Part shown: piece after piece, positions 1 to 7,708 of the stretch
Numbering within the stretch: position 1 is the first letter of the stretch
Layout of the letters: every line of letters begins with the position of its first letter
From: Candidatus Syntropharchaeum sp.
Lineage (GTDB): Archaea > Halobacteriota > Syntropharchaeia > Syntropharchaeales > Syntropharchaeaceae
Length of the DNA stretch: 32,131 nucleotides
Direction: 5' to 3'
Assembly (NCBI GenBank): GCA_026134025.1
Contig: JAOQII010000018.1
Location: 1-32,131, forward strand
Program-made: the position numbers and the translations under genes
Notes under the pieces: model-generated
Seen by the model: only the letters and a program-made list of their open reading frames with translations
Database searches by the model: none
What the model was told of the DNA's origin: nothing

Positions 1-29
1 TTGTTGAGGCGTTGAATGGGTATCGAGAA

Positions 30-60
30 AGGTGTACTAAATAAAAAAATAGGTATTTGT
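30..60 (-). terminator. Possible U-tract terminator after serS
   Basis: On the minus strand a run of seven T (complement of 43-49) in an AT-rich stretch lies about 90 nt beyond the serS stop. Archaeal transcription commonly ends at such U-tracts without a hairpin. No further complete gene is visible between here and the window edge, so this is a plausible end for the phosphohexomutase-radA-serS transcript. Low to moderate confidence. Confidence 0.35.
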
Positions 61-136
61 TTAGCTCCCATCCTCAACTTCAACCTCAAGATTGCCTTCG
101 GCGACTTCTCATATCCGCAGAACGTACAAAGCCTGT

Positions 137-1633
137 TTACACCAATCTCACAGCACCCTCTTCAACATCTCCAACAATCGCGCTGAATCGATCTGGCCAA
201 TTCTCCTGGTCAAGCCCTTTTTGAGCCAGAAATGCCGCAGCCCACCTTTCAAGCCCCACGCCTGAGCACCCGCTCCACAATTCTTCCCCTGACTGGAGTT
301 TAACATTGAAACCTTTCGGGTATTTATCTCCATTGACGCTCAAATTCTGGAATTCAAGCCAGGTCTCGTTATATGGGAGGATCGCCTCATAATCGATCGT
401 TCCAACCTCCCCCTTTTCAGAAAGCCCACTCATCCCTTCCTGAGCCATGAACCAGGGGGTAACCCATGCACTTCTCCATTCAAGCTCAAGTATCTCGTCA
501 AATATCTTTTTATACCGTTCCTGTAAGGCTTTTGACTGTTTCACAACCTGATCAGGCGTTCCGAGCCAGAGAATCTCAATCCTGTGGAACTCATCGACCC
601 GCTCAATCCCATGGATCCCGCCGCTCTCATACCTGTGAGATGTTCCTGAGCGGTCAAAGACCCTGACAGGCACCGACTCATTTGCGATCGTCTGTCCCTG
701 CAAGAAGGGCCAGAAAGGCGGGCACTGAGCATAACAAAGCCCCCCGATCGGATCGCCCATTCGTTCGCGGATCATATCGATCGGAACCTCCTGCGTAACA
801 CGGTAGTAATTTATAACATCCTCCCAAAGTTCCGGATCGCGGCTTTGAGGAGGGGATACGTAGTAAATCTCAGGATAAACCCCTTTCAAATGTCCCGATC
901 GTTTCCAGACATCCCATCCAACGACCTTGGGAAAGATCATCTCAGCATAACCCAGGGGCTTCAGGATCTCATCAACGACGATTCTTTCAAACGCCCTGAA
1001 GATACGCGTTATCTGGATGCCATGAATCCACTGCCCACGGACAGCACCGTGTATGAGCCACCGCCGTTTTATCATCTCCTCTGTTGGATCTTTATTAAAT
1101 ATGCGTTTTTTGGGTTCACTCTCTGTTAGGAGCTCCCAGTGCTCAGACTTGCCACCAAAATCTTTTTTTGCAATCTTCTCCTCAATAAGCCGTATTATCC
1201 GATCTGGCACTCTGTCTTCAAGCTCCTTCAGCGAAAGCTCAAGCTCAAGATTGATCATGCCTGCATTGTATGAGATCTCACGAACAAACGGGATCTTCAT
1301 GGGCTTTGGCGGTTCATCTGAGGGGATCTTTACCGTGAATGCGTCAACCTCGACCCCTCGCACTCCTATATGGTGCTCCTTCCCAAGATACGCGGATAAA
1401 GCCTTTTTGAGCCGAAGAAGTGCATCATGCGCCCTCACATATCTGCCAGATTTGATCTCAAATTCTACTCGTCCAGATTCAATCCCGAGAAGCCTCGATG
1501 ACGCGCCTTCTCCATGAGGTGCACCCTTCGTGAGAACCGTCTTATTTGCATCAGCGAAGACTGCTTCAATTCCATCAAAAACTTCAGATACGTCCTTACT
1601 GCATTTAAACGATCCTTTGAGCCTGAATTCCAT
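137..1633 (-). CDS. serS: Seryl-tRNA synthetase, type 2 (methanogenic type)
   Basis: Charges tRNA-Ser with serine in the cytoplasm. The protein is the rare zinc-dependent SerRS found in methanogens and relatives, not the ordinary bacterial/eukaryotic form. Counting from the chosen ATG (498 aa), Cys304 (in CYAQCPPF), Glu353 (in RIEILW) and Cys456 (in SGCSGVGLERW) have nearly the spacing of the zinc ligands Cys306/Glu355/Cys461 known in the Methanosarcina barkeri enzyme. The last of these adjoins the class II motif 3 arginine (GVGLERW). The N-terminal ~160 residues form the idiosyncratic tRNA-binding domain of this family. The ATG at 1633 is preferred because MEFRLKGSF matches the usual N-terminus; an in-frame GTG at 1642 is possible. 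It is the last gene of an operon, starting 12 nt after radA. Confidence 0.95.
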   Translation of the reverse strand: MEFRLKGSFKCSKDVSEVFDGIEAVFADANKTVLTKGAPHGEGASSRLLGIESGRVEFEIKSGRYVRAHDALLRLKKALSAYLGKEHHIGVRGVEVDAFTVKIPSDEPPKPMKIPFVREISYNAGMINLELELSLKELEDRVPDRIIRLIEEKIAKKDFGGKSEHWELLTESEPKKRIFNKDPTEEMIKRRWLIHGAVRGQWIHGIQITRIFRAFERIVVDEILKPLGYAEMIFPKVVGWDVWKRSGHLKGVYPEIYYVSPPQSRDPELWEDVINYYRVTQEVPIDMIRERMGDPIGGLCYAQCPPFWPFLQGQTIANESVPVRVFDRSGTSHRYESGGIHGIERVDEFHRIEILWLGTPDQVVKQSKALQERYKKIFDEILELEWRSAWVTPWFMAQEGMSGLSEKGEVGTIDYEAILPYNETWLEFQNLSVNGDKYPKGFNVKLQSGEELWSGCSGVGLERWAAAFLAQKGLDQENWPDRFSAIVGDVEEGAVRLV

Positions 1634-1645
1634 AAAAACCACAGC

Positions 1646-2608
1646 TCAGTCTCTTATCCCTTCACCAGTCACGGTTATGACCGCTTCTCCATCTGGCAGG
1701 TGTGGTGAATCAACGAGTCTCGCAATCCGCTTATCCCCTTTCGACTTTCTCAGATACAGCCTGAACGTTGCCGTATGTCCCAGGACATGCCCACCTATCG
1801 GCTTTGTTGGGTCACCAAAGAACGCGTCTGGTTTTGCCTGAACCTGGTTTGTCACCATTACAACAGCGTTATTCAGATCTGCAAACCTCAAAACTTCATG
1901 AAGATGTTTGTTCAGCTTCTGCTGTCTATCAGCAAGTGTTCCTCTCCCCACATACTCAGCCCTGAAGTGTGCAGTAAGTGAATCAATTATGAGAAGTCTC
2001 ACAGGTTTTTCAGAGTCTTTAAGGCTGTCTGCAAGCTCTGATGCCTTCTCAACCAGTAGAATCTGGTGATTTGAGTTGTATGCCCGTGCCACATGGATAT
2101 TCTTCAGCGCTTCTGTTGGATCAAGTCCCACCCCATTTGCCATCTGGTTGATTCGCTCAGGGCGAAACGTATTCTCTGTATCGATTATAATAGCCGAGCC
2201 ATTCAAACCCCCCTCTGATGTGGCAAGCTGGACATTTACCGCAAGCTGATGTGCGATCTGGGTCTTCCCACAGCCAAACTCTCCATAGAACTCGGTGATA
2301 GATTGTGTCTCAATACCTCCAGCCAGAAGATCGTTCAAGGAATTTGCCCCTGTTGTAAGCTTTCCAACGAGTTTTCTGCGCTCGAATACCTGATCCCCTG
2401 ATTCAAACCCCCCGATATCAGCAGCCTCTCTTGCAGCCTGGATAATCTTGGCAGCAGTCGTCTCCCCTACCTCAGCCGTTGTCACAAGATCTGCGGGTGA
2501 TGCAACAGCTATCGCCTCGATCGAAGAGTATCCAGCCTCCAGGAGCTTCTCTGCTGTTGCAGGACCAATGCCTGGTAATTCTTCAAGTGTAATATCGCTC
2601 TTCTCCAC
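1646..2608 (-). CDS. radA: DNA repair and recombination protein RadA
   Basis: Archaeal RecA/Rad51 recombinase that forms filaments on single-stranded DNA and drives strand exchange. The 320 residues match the family length. A helix-hairpin-helix DNA-binding domain occupies roughly residues 8-60 ([16 protein letters not shown]). Walker A is GEFGCGKTQ at 109-117, with Cys where most RadA proteins have Ser. Walker B is LLIIDSL near residue 205. The polymerisation motif region [13 protein letters not shown] and the C-terminal loop segments ([30 protein letters not shown]) are present. There is no intein. The start is a GTG directly after the TGA of the phosphohexomutase, with an AGGAGG about 9 nt upstream, so translation is probably coupled. 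serS follows 12 nt downstream. Confidence 0.96.
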   Translation of the reverse strand: MEKSDITLEELPGIGPATAEKLLEAGYSSIEAIAVASPADLVTTAEVGETTAAKIIQAAREAADIGGFESGDQVFERRKLVGKLTTGANSLNDLLAGGIETQSITEFYGEFGCGKTQIAHQLAVNVQLATSEGGLNGSAIIIDTENTFRPERINQMANGVGLDPTEALKNIHVARAYNSNHQILLVEKASELADSLKDSEKPVRLLIIDSLTAHFRAEYVGRGTLADRQQKLNKHLHEVLRFADLNNAVVMVTNQVQAKPDAFFGDPTKPIGGHVLGHTATFRLYLRKSKGDKRIARLVDSPHLPDGEAVITVTGEGIRD

Positions 2609-3985
2609 TCACTTTTCCTCCTCTTTTATCTTTTCCCTGATTGCTTTCGTGAAAGGTTCAGCGATTGTTCCAAGATCTTCTTCACGTCGCGCTTCCACAG
2701 TAAGCCTGATCGTTGGTGATGTATTCGATGCCCTTACAAGTGCCCATCCTTCATCCAGATCTATCCTGAGTCCACCAAAGGTGTTTATTTTATCATAAGA
2801 CGCGCTGAATGTCTCTTTGAGTGAGTCCATAACCGAGAACTTACACTCATCCAAGCACGTCATATCAATCCGCTCCTTTGGGTAGATTGGGATCTCATCC
2901 ACCATCTCTGACAGCTTCTTTTTAGATTTTGAGCATATTTCTGCGATTTTAAGTGGGATGAGAATCGCATCATCGAAGAGGAAGTATTCAGGCATCACCA
3001 TGTGCCCGCTTGATTCGATACCAAGCATCGCTTTCTGCTTCTCTGCCTCAAGCGTCAGGTATGTATGTCCTACAGGTATCCTTGAGACCTTAGCCCCGAG
3101 TGGTTCAAGCTGATCTTCGATCGCCCTTGAACACTCGACATTTGCAACCACTTTCCCGCTTCCCTTCTCCTGTAGCATCTCCTTTGCGATTATTATCCCT
3201 GTCTGCTCGGGGGTTAGGAGCCTGCCCTTATCATCGACGATCACACCTCTATCCCCGTCTCCATCGAATGCAACACCAAAATCAACATCAAGTTTCTTCG
3301 TATGCCCCATCAAAACCTTTAGAGATTCTTTTGTTGGCTCACTCGCCCTGTGTGTGAACTTTGGGTCCCTGTTAGAGAAGAGGAGATATGCGCTTATCCC
3401 AAGTTTCCTACAGACGTGCGGTGCTATGATGCTCATGCTACCGCCACCACAGTCCATGACGGTCCTTACACCCTCGATATCAAACTTCGACGCTAAGTAC
3501 CGTGTGTACTCCTCATTCATCGAAATCTCATCGGAAACACCAACAGCATCCCAGGGTACAGACCGTTTCATCAGGCTTTCATCATCCGCAACCATCTCAC
3601 CGATTCTCATGTTGTACTCTGCAGAGAAGCCGATCCCCTTACCGCTGTAAAACTTAATCCCATTCCACTCTGGTGGAAGATGGGAGGCTGTGATATATGC
3701 CATGACATCCCGTTTAAGCATCAATCCTGAGAACGCTGCAAGACCTATCGGTGATCTACCAGTCCATGTGACATCGACACCGCCTGCGAGAACGCCTGCG
3801 AGAAAAGCTCCTGATAAAAGCTGCCCCGATCCGCGCACATCATGCGCGACGAGAACCGTATTACCCATTCCCTCCTCATCCATTAACGCTGCGAGGGCTC
3901 GCCCTATCTTCAGCATAATCTCAGGAGTGAGATCTTCTCCAAAGATGCCCCTTATATCATAAGCCCTGAATATGCGTGATTCCAT
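2609..3985 (-). CDS. Phosphomannomutase/phosphoglucomutase (alpha-D-phosphohexomutase)
   Basis: Interconverts hexose 1- and 6-phosphates, probably mannose or glucose phosphates for glycan precursors. All four signatures of the superfamily are visible in 458 residues. The phosphoserine loop is ITASHLPPEWNG with catalytic Ser101. The Mg-binding loop is DGDGDR at 241-246. The sugar-binding loop is ESSGH at 324-328. The phosphate-binding loop is RASNTSPT at 418-425. Leu after TASH, where most relatives have Asn, is a variation seen in part of the archaeal branch as far as I recall. Substrate preference (PMM, PGM or GlmM) cannot be told from sequence alone. It is the first gene of the operon with radA and serS. 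The ATG at 3985 is preceded by AGGGATAA and by a clear TATA box at 4027-4036. Confidence 0.9.
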   Translation of the reverse strand: MESRIFRAYDIRGIFGEDLTPEIMLKIGRALAALMDEEGMGNTVLVAHDVRGSGQLLSGAFLAGVLAGGVDVTWTGRSPIGLAAFSGLMLKRDVMAYITASHLPPEWNGIKFYSGKGIGFSAEYNMRIGEMVADDESLMKRSVPWDAVGVSDEISMNEEYTRYLASKFDIEGVRTVMDCGGGSMSIIAPHVCRKLGISAYLLFSNRDPKFTHRASEPTKESLKVLMGHTKKLDVDFGVAFDGDGDRGVIVDDKGRLLTPEQTGIIIAKEMLQEKGSGKVVANVECSRAIEDQLEPLGAKVSRIPVGHTYLTLEAEKQKAMLGIESSGHMVMPEYFLFDDAILIPLKIAEICSKSKKKLSEMVDEIPIYPKERIDMTCLDECKFSVMDSLKETFSASYDKINTFGGLRIDLDEGWALVRASNTSPTIRLTVEARREEDLGTIAEPFTKAIREKIKEEEK

Positions 3986-4024
3986 TATTTATCCCTACTA
4001 CTGTGAAAGATACGTACGCTTCAC

Positions 4025-4040
4025 GCTATATAAATTTACT
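4025..4040 (-). promoter_or_regulatory. TATA box for the phosphohexomutase-radA-serS operon
   Basis: Reading the minus strand, AATTTATATAG lies about 45 nt upstream of the ATG at 3985. Transcription should start near 4000-4005, giving a short leader that contains AGGGATAA as ribosome binding site. The 70-nt gap between this gene and cofE holds nothing else I can identify. Confidence 0.6.
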
Positions 4041-4055
4041 CAATGATGTCAGGGA

Positions 4056-4805
4056 CTAAAGACGTCTCAGCGCATCAAGGATTACATCCTCGCTCTCATC
4101 CCGTATAACCTCATCAAACGCCTCAACATCCTCGAATATCTCAAGTCCCCGAATGATAACTGCAGGTGTACCGTCACCACCTTCTCCCATCATGAGGTTT
4201 GCAAACCCGGCAATCTCATCGATTATAGCCTCATTCGTGATCGTAAGGACGTTTCCAAATAGATCAGAAAGTCCAATCCAGTTCTTACACGGCGACATCC
4301 CTGATGCACCGATCGCAACACCTGTCTGTCCAACTCTGAAAGCTCTCCCATTTGTGTCGGTGATGATGACCGTAACTTTCCGTCCCGCCTCATCAAATAT
4401 CCTTGATCTGATCTCTGCCGCAGTTTTTGATGGATCTTGAGGGAGGATAAGTAACTTTCCCGCTTCGATATTGGATCTATCGATGCCTGAGCTTACACAG
4501 ATATGCCCATCTTCTCTTCGAACGAGCATGAATGGTGCCTCGATCAGAACCTCCTCACACTCATCAAGAACAGCCTCAACAAATCTCGGATCTTCATCGA
4601 GTTTGGAAGCGATTCTCATAGCCTCAGCAGAGGGTGTGATATCTGCGATCTCACGCACCTTCCCCATCGTTTTTGAGATCACGGTTGATGCGATAACCAG
4701 GATATCGAAATCTTCAAACTCGACCCTATCAAGTATCATACCAACAAGATCATCGCCCTCAGATATCAGCGGAAGATCATCGACCGTGAAAGCCTCGATT
4801 TTCAT
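4056..4805 (-). CDS. cofE: Coenzyme F420-0:L-glutamate ligase
   Basis: Adds L-glutamate residues to F420-0 in a GTP-dependent reaction, completing the F420 cofactor used by methanogen redox enzymes. The 249-aa protein is the stand-alone archaeal form, without the FbiB nitroreductase extension. Recognisable family blocks are LILPQDPSKTAAEIRSRI, VTVIITDTNGRAFRVGQTG (metal/GTP site), VAIGASGM and LFGNVLTITNEAIIDEIAG. It is the last gene of a four-gene minus-strand operon, starting 9 nt after the DUF35 gene. The ATG at 4805 has GGCGGT just upstream. Why F420 ligase sits with a thiolase-fold/DUF35 pair is not obvious; this may be operon packing rather than a shared pathway. Confidence 0.93.
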   Translation of the reverse strand: MKIEAFTVDDLPLISEGDDLVGMILDRVEFEDFDILVIASTVISKTMGKVREIADITPSAEAMRIASKLDEDPRFVEAVLDECEEVLIEAPFMLVRREDGHICVSSGIDRSNIEAGKLLILPQDPSKTAAEIRSRIFDEAGRKVTVIITDTNGRAFRVGQTGVAIGASGMSPCKNWIGLSDLFGNVLTITNEAIIDEIAGFANLMMGEGGDGTPAVIIRGLEIFEDVEAFDEVIRDESEDVILDALRRL

Positions 4806-4814
4806 ACCGCCAAC

Positions 4815-5222
4815 CTACACCAGAACCGCATAAATATCACGCATCCTGCAAGCACCTTCTCTGAATTTCACTTCAACCCGTGCACCACATACAAGATCGT
4901 CGAAATCCACCTCAAGACGCATCATCAAACTCGTACTGCATCCATCCACCCTGATAAGCCCTAAAATTAACGGCAGATCATCGAGATGCTCCTGTGTGCT
5001 GAGACCAAGGAGTGTATAGGACTCAAGAACCCCCCTGGGCTCAAGCTCAATCCATTCGGTCTCAGCGAGCCTGCACTCCTGAGATGGGCAGTGTGCTCTT
5101 GGTGGACAGTACACCCTTTCACACGCAGGGCATCTTGTGCCATATAACCTCTTCTCCCTCAAGCCCTGGAAGAACGGTGCGATCATACCCCAATCATCGC
5201 TGTATTCAAGCAGAAAACCCAT
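4815..5222 (-). CDS. DUF35 OB-fold / zinc-ribbon protein, partner of thiolase-like protein
   Basis: 135-aa protein of the DUF35 family. An N-terminal helix (residues about 10-25) is followed by a zinc ribbon with four cysteines (CPACERVYCPPRAHCPSQEC contains CxxC and later cysteines, about residues 35-54). A C-terminal OB fold follows from about residue 60 (GVLESYTLLGL onwards). In archaea such proteins bind thiolase-fold enzymes; the solved acetoacetyl-CoA thiolase/HMG-CoA synthase complex uses DUF35 as the bridging CoA-binding scaffold, and ChsH2-DUF35 binds the aldolase Ltp2. The thiolase-like gene is directly upstream (9 nt), so a two-protein complex is likely. No HMG-CoA synthase gene is adjacent. 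The ATG at 5222 has a full AGGAGG 5 nt upstream. Confidence 0.87.
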   Translation of the reverse strand: MGFLLEYSDDWGMIAPFFQGLREKRLYGTRCPACERVYCPPRAHCPSQECRLAETEWIELEPRGVLESYTLLGLSTQEHLDDLPLILGLIRVDGCSTSLMMRLEVDFDDLVCGARVEVKFREGACRMRDIYAVLV

Positions 5223-5231
5223 AAATTCCTC

Positions 5232-6380
5232 CTATCTTCCAAATATGCCGACAAAAACTGCTGTTCCAACCCCACCATGACTGTGGACAAGCCCACGTGC
5301 TGCACCATCGACCTGGTTACAGCTCTCGCCCCTGAGCTGCCAGAAGATCTCTGCAACCTCTGCGACAGGGGATGCTCCGATCGGATGTCCCATCCCTTCA
5401 AGCCCTCCACTCATGTTAACAGGTAATCGTCCTCCGATCTCAGCCTCTTCGATGAATTGGACTCCTTTTCCCTTATCGGTAAAGCCGAGATCCTCGTAAC
5501 TCTGGAGCTCGACGGTATCGAAGGAGTCGTAGATCTCGGCACAATCAATCTCGCTTACAGGATTCTCAACCCCAGCCATCCTGTATGCCTTCCTGGATGC
5601 GCTTCTGCAAGCAGGGAAATTTTCAATCTCCACGCGATCGCCAAGACGCATCGTATCTGTTGCGATTCCAAGTCCTTCGACAAAGACAGGATCGTCTGTT
5701 ATCTCCTTTGCACGCTCTCTTGATGAGAGGATCAGGACCGCTGCACCATCTGAGATCAGTGAGCAGTCAAGTACCTTCAATGGGTATGCAATGAGCCTTG
5801 ATTCGAGGACGTCATCGACGGTTATCCGTTTTTTCCACTGGCCCTTCGGGTTTTTGAGTGCGTTGTTACGGTTCTTGACCGCGATTCTCGCAAAGTCTTC
5901 CTCACGCTCTCCATAGAGATACATGTGCCTGACAGCCATCATGCCGTAACACGCGGTGTAGATCGCGCCGACGTCAAAGTCAAAGTCTATGTCAAGCCCC
6001 CGCGCTATAAGCTCATTCGCCATCCTCGATCGGTAGAGACTCATCTTCTCCCAGCCTGCAAGAAGAACGGTCTCTGAAAGTCCGCTCTTGATGAGTGAAC
6101 AGGCAGCATAAAGTGCTGATGCACCCGACCCGCCCCCGTTCTCGACCCTGAATGCCGCTTTTGGTCGATGTCCGAGATAATCCTGGATGATCCACTCCTC
6201 TGCAACCTGCCGTGCATCGATGAAGTAGGAGGTTACAAGCGTATCAATATCATCCAGTACAAGTCCTTTTGTGCTTTCAAGTGCATCAAGGAGCGCTTCT
6301 GAAACAAGCTCCTCTGCACGCTTGTTGATTCTGTAATCAAAGTTTGTCATCCCAGCAGCAACGAGTGCAACATCTCTCAT
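5232..6380 (-). CDS. Thiolase-fold (SCP2-thiolase-like) protein lacking the catalytic cysteine
   Basis: 382-aa protein with the full thiolase fold, of the sort usually annotated acetyl-CoA acetyltransferase in archaea. Ordinary thiolases carry the nucleophilic Cys in a motif such as VEAACASGG. Here residues 79-86 read VENGGGSG, so Gly83 replaces it. GHPIGA (331-336) keeps the oxyanion-site His. The usual His of the HDxF block is Tyr284 (EIYDSF). The C-terminal Cys block is replaced by HSHGGVG (366-372). This enzyme therefore probably does not form an acyl-cysteine. Related cysteine-less thiolase-fold proteins include the Ltp aldolases that work with DUF35 partners. A CoA-thioester aldolase or decarboxylase-like role is my inference. 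DUF35 follows directly. The start is ATG with GAGG 8 nt upstream. Confidence 0.85.
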   Translation of the reverse strand: MRDVALVAAGMTNFDYRINKRAEELVSEALLDALESTKGLVLDDIDTLVTSYFIDARQVAEEWIIQDYLGHRPKAAFRVENGGGSGASALYAACSLIKSGLSETVLLAGWEKMSLYRSRMANELIARGLDIDFDFDVGAIYTACYGMMAVRHMYLYGEREEDFARIAVKNRNNALKNPKGQWKKRITVDDVLESRLIAYPLKVLDCSLISDGAAVLILSSRERAKEITDDPVFVEGLGIATDTMRLGDRVEIENFPACRSASRKAYRMAGVENPVSEIDCAEIYDSFDTVELQSYEDLGFTDKGKGVQFIEEAEIGGRLPVNMSGGLEGMGHPIGASPVAEVAEIFWQLRGESCNQVDGAARGLVHSHGGVGTAVFVGIFGR

Positions 6381-6401
6381 CTCAAATTCCTCTTTTGATC
6401 C

Positions 6402-6662
6402 TCATTTCAAGCTTTTCCGTTCCTCCTCTGCAATAAACTCCTTAAGTCGTGCGAACATGTAATCCTTCGCTTTCGTAACCTCCTCAAAGCTTCCTCTAAG
6501 TGTTGGCTTGCTTTCATCACCGTCTACACATGAAGGTCGCACGTCGAACCGATCGAGTGCCTCTCCGATTATATCCATCGGTAACCCATCGGGAAGGAGA
6601 AGATCGAAAAGCTCTTCACCCTCTTCGCTTTTGCTCCCCGCTCCATTTTCATCCTCTCTCAT
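6402..6662 (-). CDS. Uncharacterised 86-aa acidic protein
   Basis: I do not recognise this protein. The first ~20 residues are a charged, probably disordered tail (MREDENGAGSKSEEGEELFD). The remainder looks like a compact alpha/beta domain (LLLPDGLPMDIIGEALDRF, then LRGSFEEVTKAKDYMFARLKEFI). The LRGSFEEVTKAK pattern could be a small ligand- or nucleic-acid-binding fold, but this is not established. The start ATG at 6662 has GGTGA 5 nt upstream, and the stop lies 21 nt before the thiolase-like gene. It is therefore the first gene of the operon that continues with thiolase-like, DUF35 and cofE. It may be an accessory subunit. Confidence 0.7.
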   Translation of the reverse strand: MREDENGAGSKSEEGEELFDLLLPDGLPMDIIGEALDRFDVRPSCVDGDESKPTLRGSFEEVTKAKDYMFARLKEFIAEEERKSLK

Positions 6663-6751
6663 GCATTCACCTGATCCTGAGCGATAACAAACCTTTTATC
6701 AGGGGAGATTATATAAGATTCACTGAGTAAATAAAAAAGGGGATCTTACTC
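6663..6751. promoter_or_regulatory. Divergent promoter region with a near-symmetric TATA element
   Basis: The 89-nt gap separates two divergent genes. A single TATA-like element TTATATAAG at 6709-6717 reads similarly on both strands, about 35 nt from the plus-strand GTG (6752) and about 47 nt from the minus-strand ATG (6662). It could serve either direction. AGGGGATC upstream of the GTG and GGTGA upstream of the ATG are the likely ribosome binding sites. The short inverted repeat GATAA/TTATC (6683-6687 and 6696-6700) flanks the minus-strand start region. Confidence 0.5.
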
Positions 6752-7708
6752 GTGGCTATACCGATCTTCAATAAACGCGCGAATTCTTCGGCAGATGAGT
6801 ACTGGAAGCTAAAATCGCTCAAAGGAGAAGGTGGAAAAACCAAGGAGCAGGAACTTGAAGAGATAGAGAAGCTTCTCGAAAAGGGCATCGGGGGAAAACT
6901 TCGAGATGACCTTGAGAACCGGGCGAGCCAGCTCAGAAGCGAGGTTATGAGTGAGTTTGAGGTTGACCGAAGGATGAGGGATGTGATGGATGATATCCTT
7001 GATGCCACATCCAAGTTCGCTCCTAACCTTGAGCCAAGAACGGATGAGATCTATCCTTATGACGCCAAACAGGGACCGATCCATGAGGCATATTTCAGGG
7101 CGATTACAGAGATCCTCTTTGGTAAAGCAGATGATCATATCGAGTTTGATGACGCGATCATCTCATCGAAGGGTATAGAGATTAAAAACAAACAATCTGA
7201 CGAGATCGAGTCGCTCAAAGTCCTGAACCGAGTCACGATGCTCATGCAGGAATCTGCAAAGAAGAAACTTGGAATATTCAACCAGTTTGATGAGGCATGG
7301 TCGAATCTGGTACAGCAGGACTTTGCATACAGGGCTTTTGAGATGATCGTGAAGAGCAGGGAGGGTATGAACCTCTCTGAGATCCAGGATCTCTGCCACA
7401 GGGTCGATCAGGAGTACCAGGAGCTTGTCAGGGACATCTATGATGAAAAACTTGAGAAAGAGCTTGAGGGAATGCTTTCAGATGTTATCTGGCAGAACAG
7501 GTTGATTGAACGCTCAAATGACGGACTTTACAGGGCGACAGAGTTTGGGAAGTGGATGTGGGAGCTATGCAAAGACGATCATCATGTGAAGATCGAGCGG
7601 GAGCCCAGGGGTCGGAGTTCGCTCGATAAACTCAAGGCACTTGGGGGGTTTGGCAGGAGCGATAGAGACAAAAAAAGCGGTAAGGTGGGTGGAAAATGGA
7701 AGCTGTGA
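6752..7708 (+). CDS. Uncharacterised 318-aa protein, predicted helical with winged-helix-like C-terminal part
   Basis: I do not recognise the family. There is no signal peptide or membrane segment, so it is probably cytoplasmic. Residues about 20-75 are highly charged and helical (EQELEEIEKLLEKGIGG), likely a coiled coil. A middle domain (about 95-220) includes GPIHEAYFRAITEILFGKAD and LNRVTMLMQESAKKKLG. Residues about 215-275 resemble a winged helix (DVIWQNRLIERSNDGLYRAT). The C-terminal ~35 residues are basic and glycine-rich (GGFGRSDRDKKSGKVGGKWK), suggesting contact with nucleic acid or acidic membrane lipid. The start is a GTG with AGGGGATC upstream. Its end overlaps the next gene by 13 nt, so the two are probably translated together and act together. 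Confidence 0.8.
   Translation: MAIPIFNKRANSSADEYWKLKSLKGEGGKTKEQELEEIEKLLEKGIGGKLRDDLENRASQLRSEVMSEFEVDRRMRDVMDDILDATSKFAPNLEPRTDEIYPYDAKQGPIHEAYFRAITEILFGKADDHIEFDDAIISSKGIEIKNKQSDEIESLKVLNRVTMLMQESAKKKLGIFNQFDEAWSNLVQQDFAYRAFEMIVKSREGMNLSEIQDLCHRVDQEYQELVRDIYDEKLEKELEGMLSDVIWQNRLIERSNDGLYRATEFGKWMWELCKDDHHVKIEREPRGRSSLDKLKALGGFGRSDRDKKSGKVGGKWKL

Noticed and set aside
1-147. Open minus-strand frame running to the window edge with a zinc-ribbon-like start (VNRLCTFCGYEKSPK)
   Set aside because: No ATG, GTG or TTG start with a ribosome binding site, only one CxxC, and the rest does not look like protein. A frame of under 50 codons at an edge is easily chance.
1053-1517. Long plus-strand frame opposite serS
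   Set aside because: Antisense to a confidently identified gene. Its sequence is Ser/Arg-rich shadow coding, as are similar frames opposite the Lhr helicase (19229-19702), the DUF39 gene (13162-13635) and the large surface protein (28608-29099).
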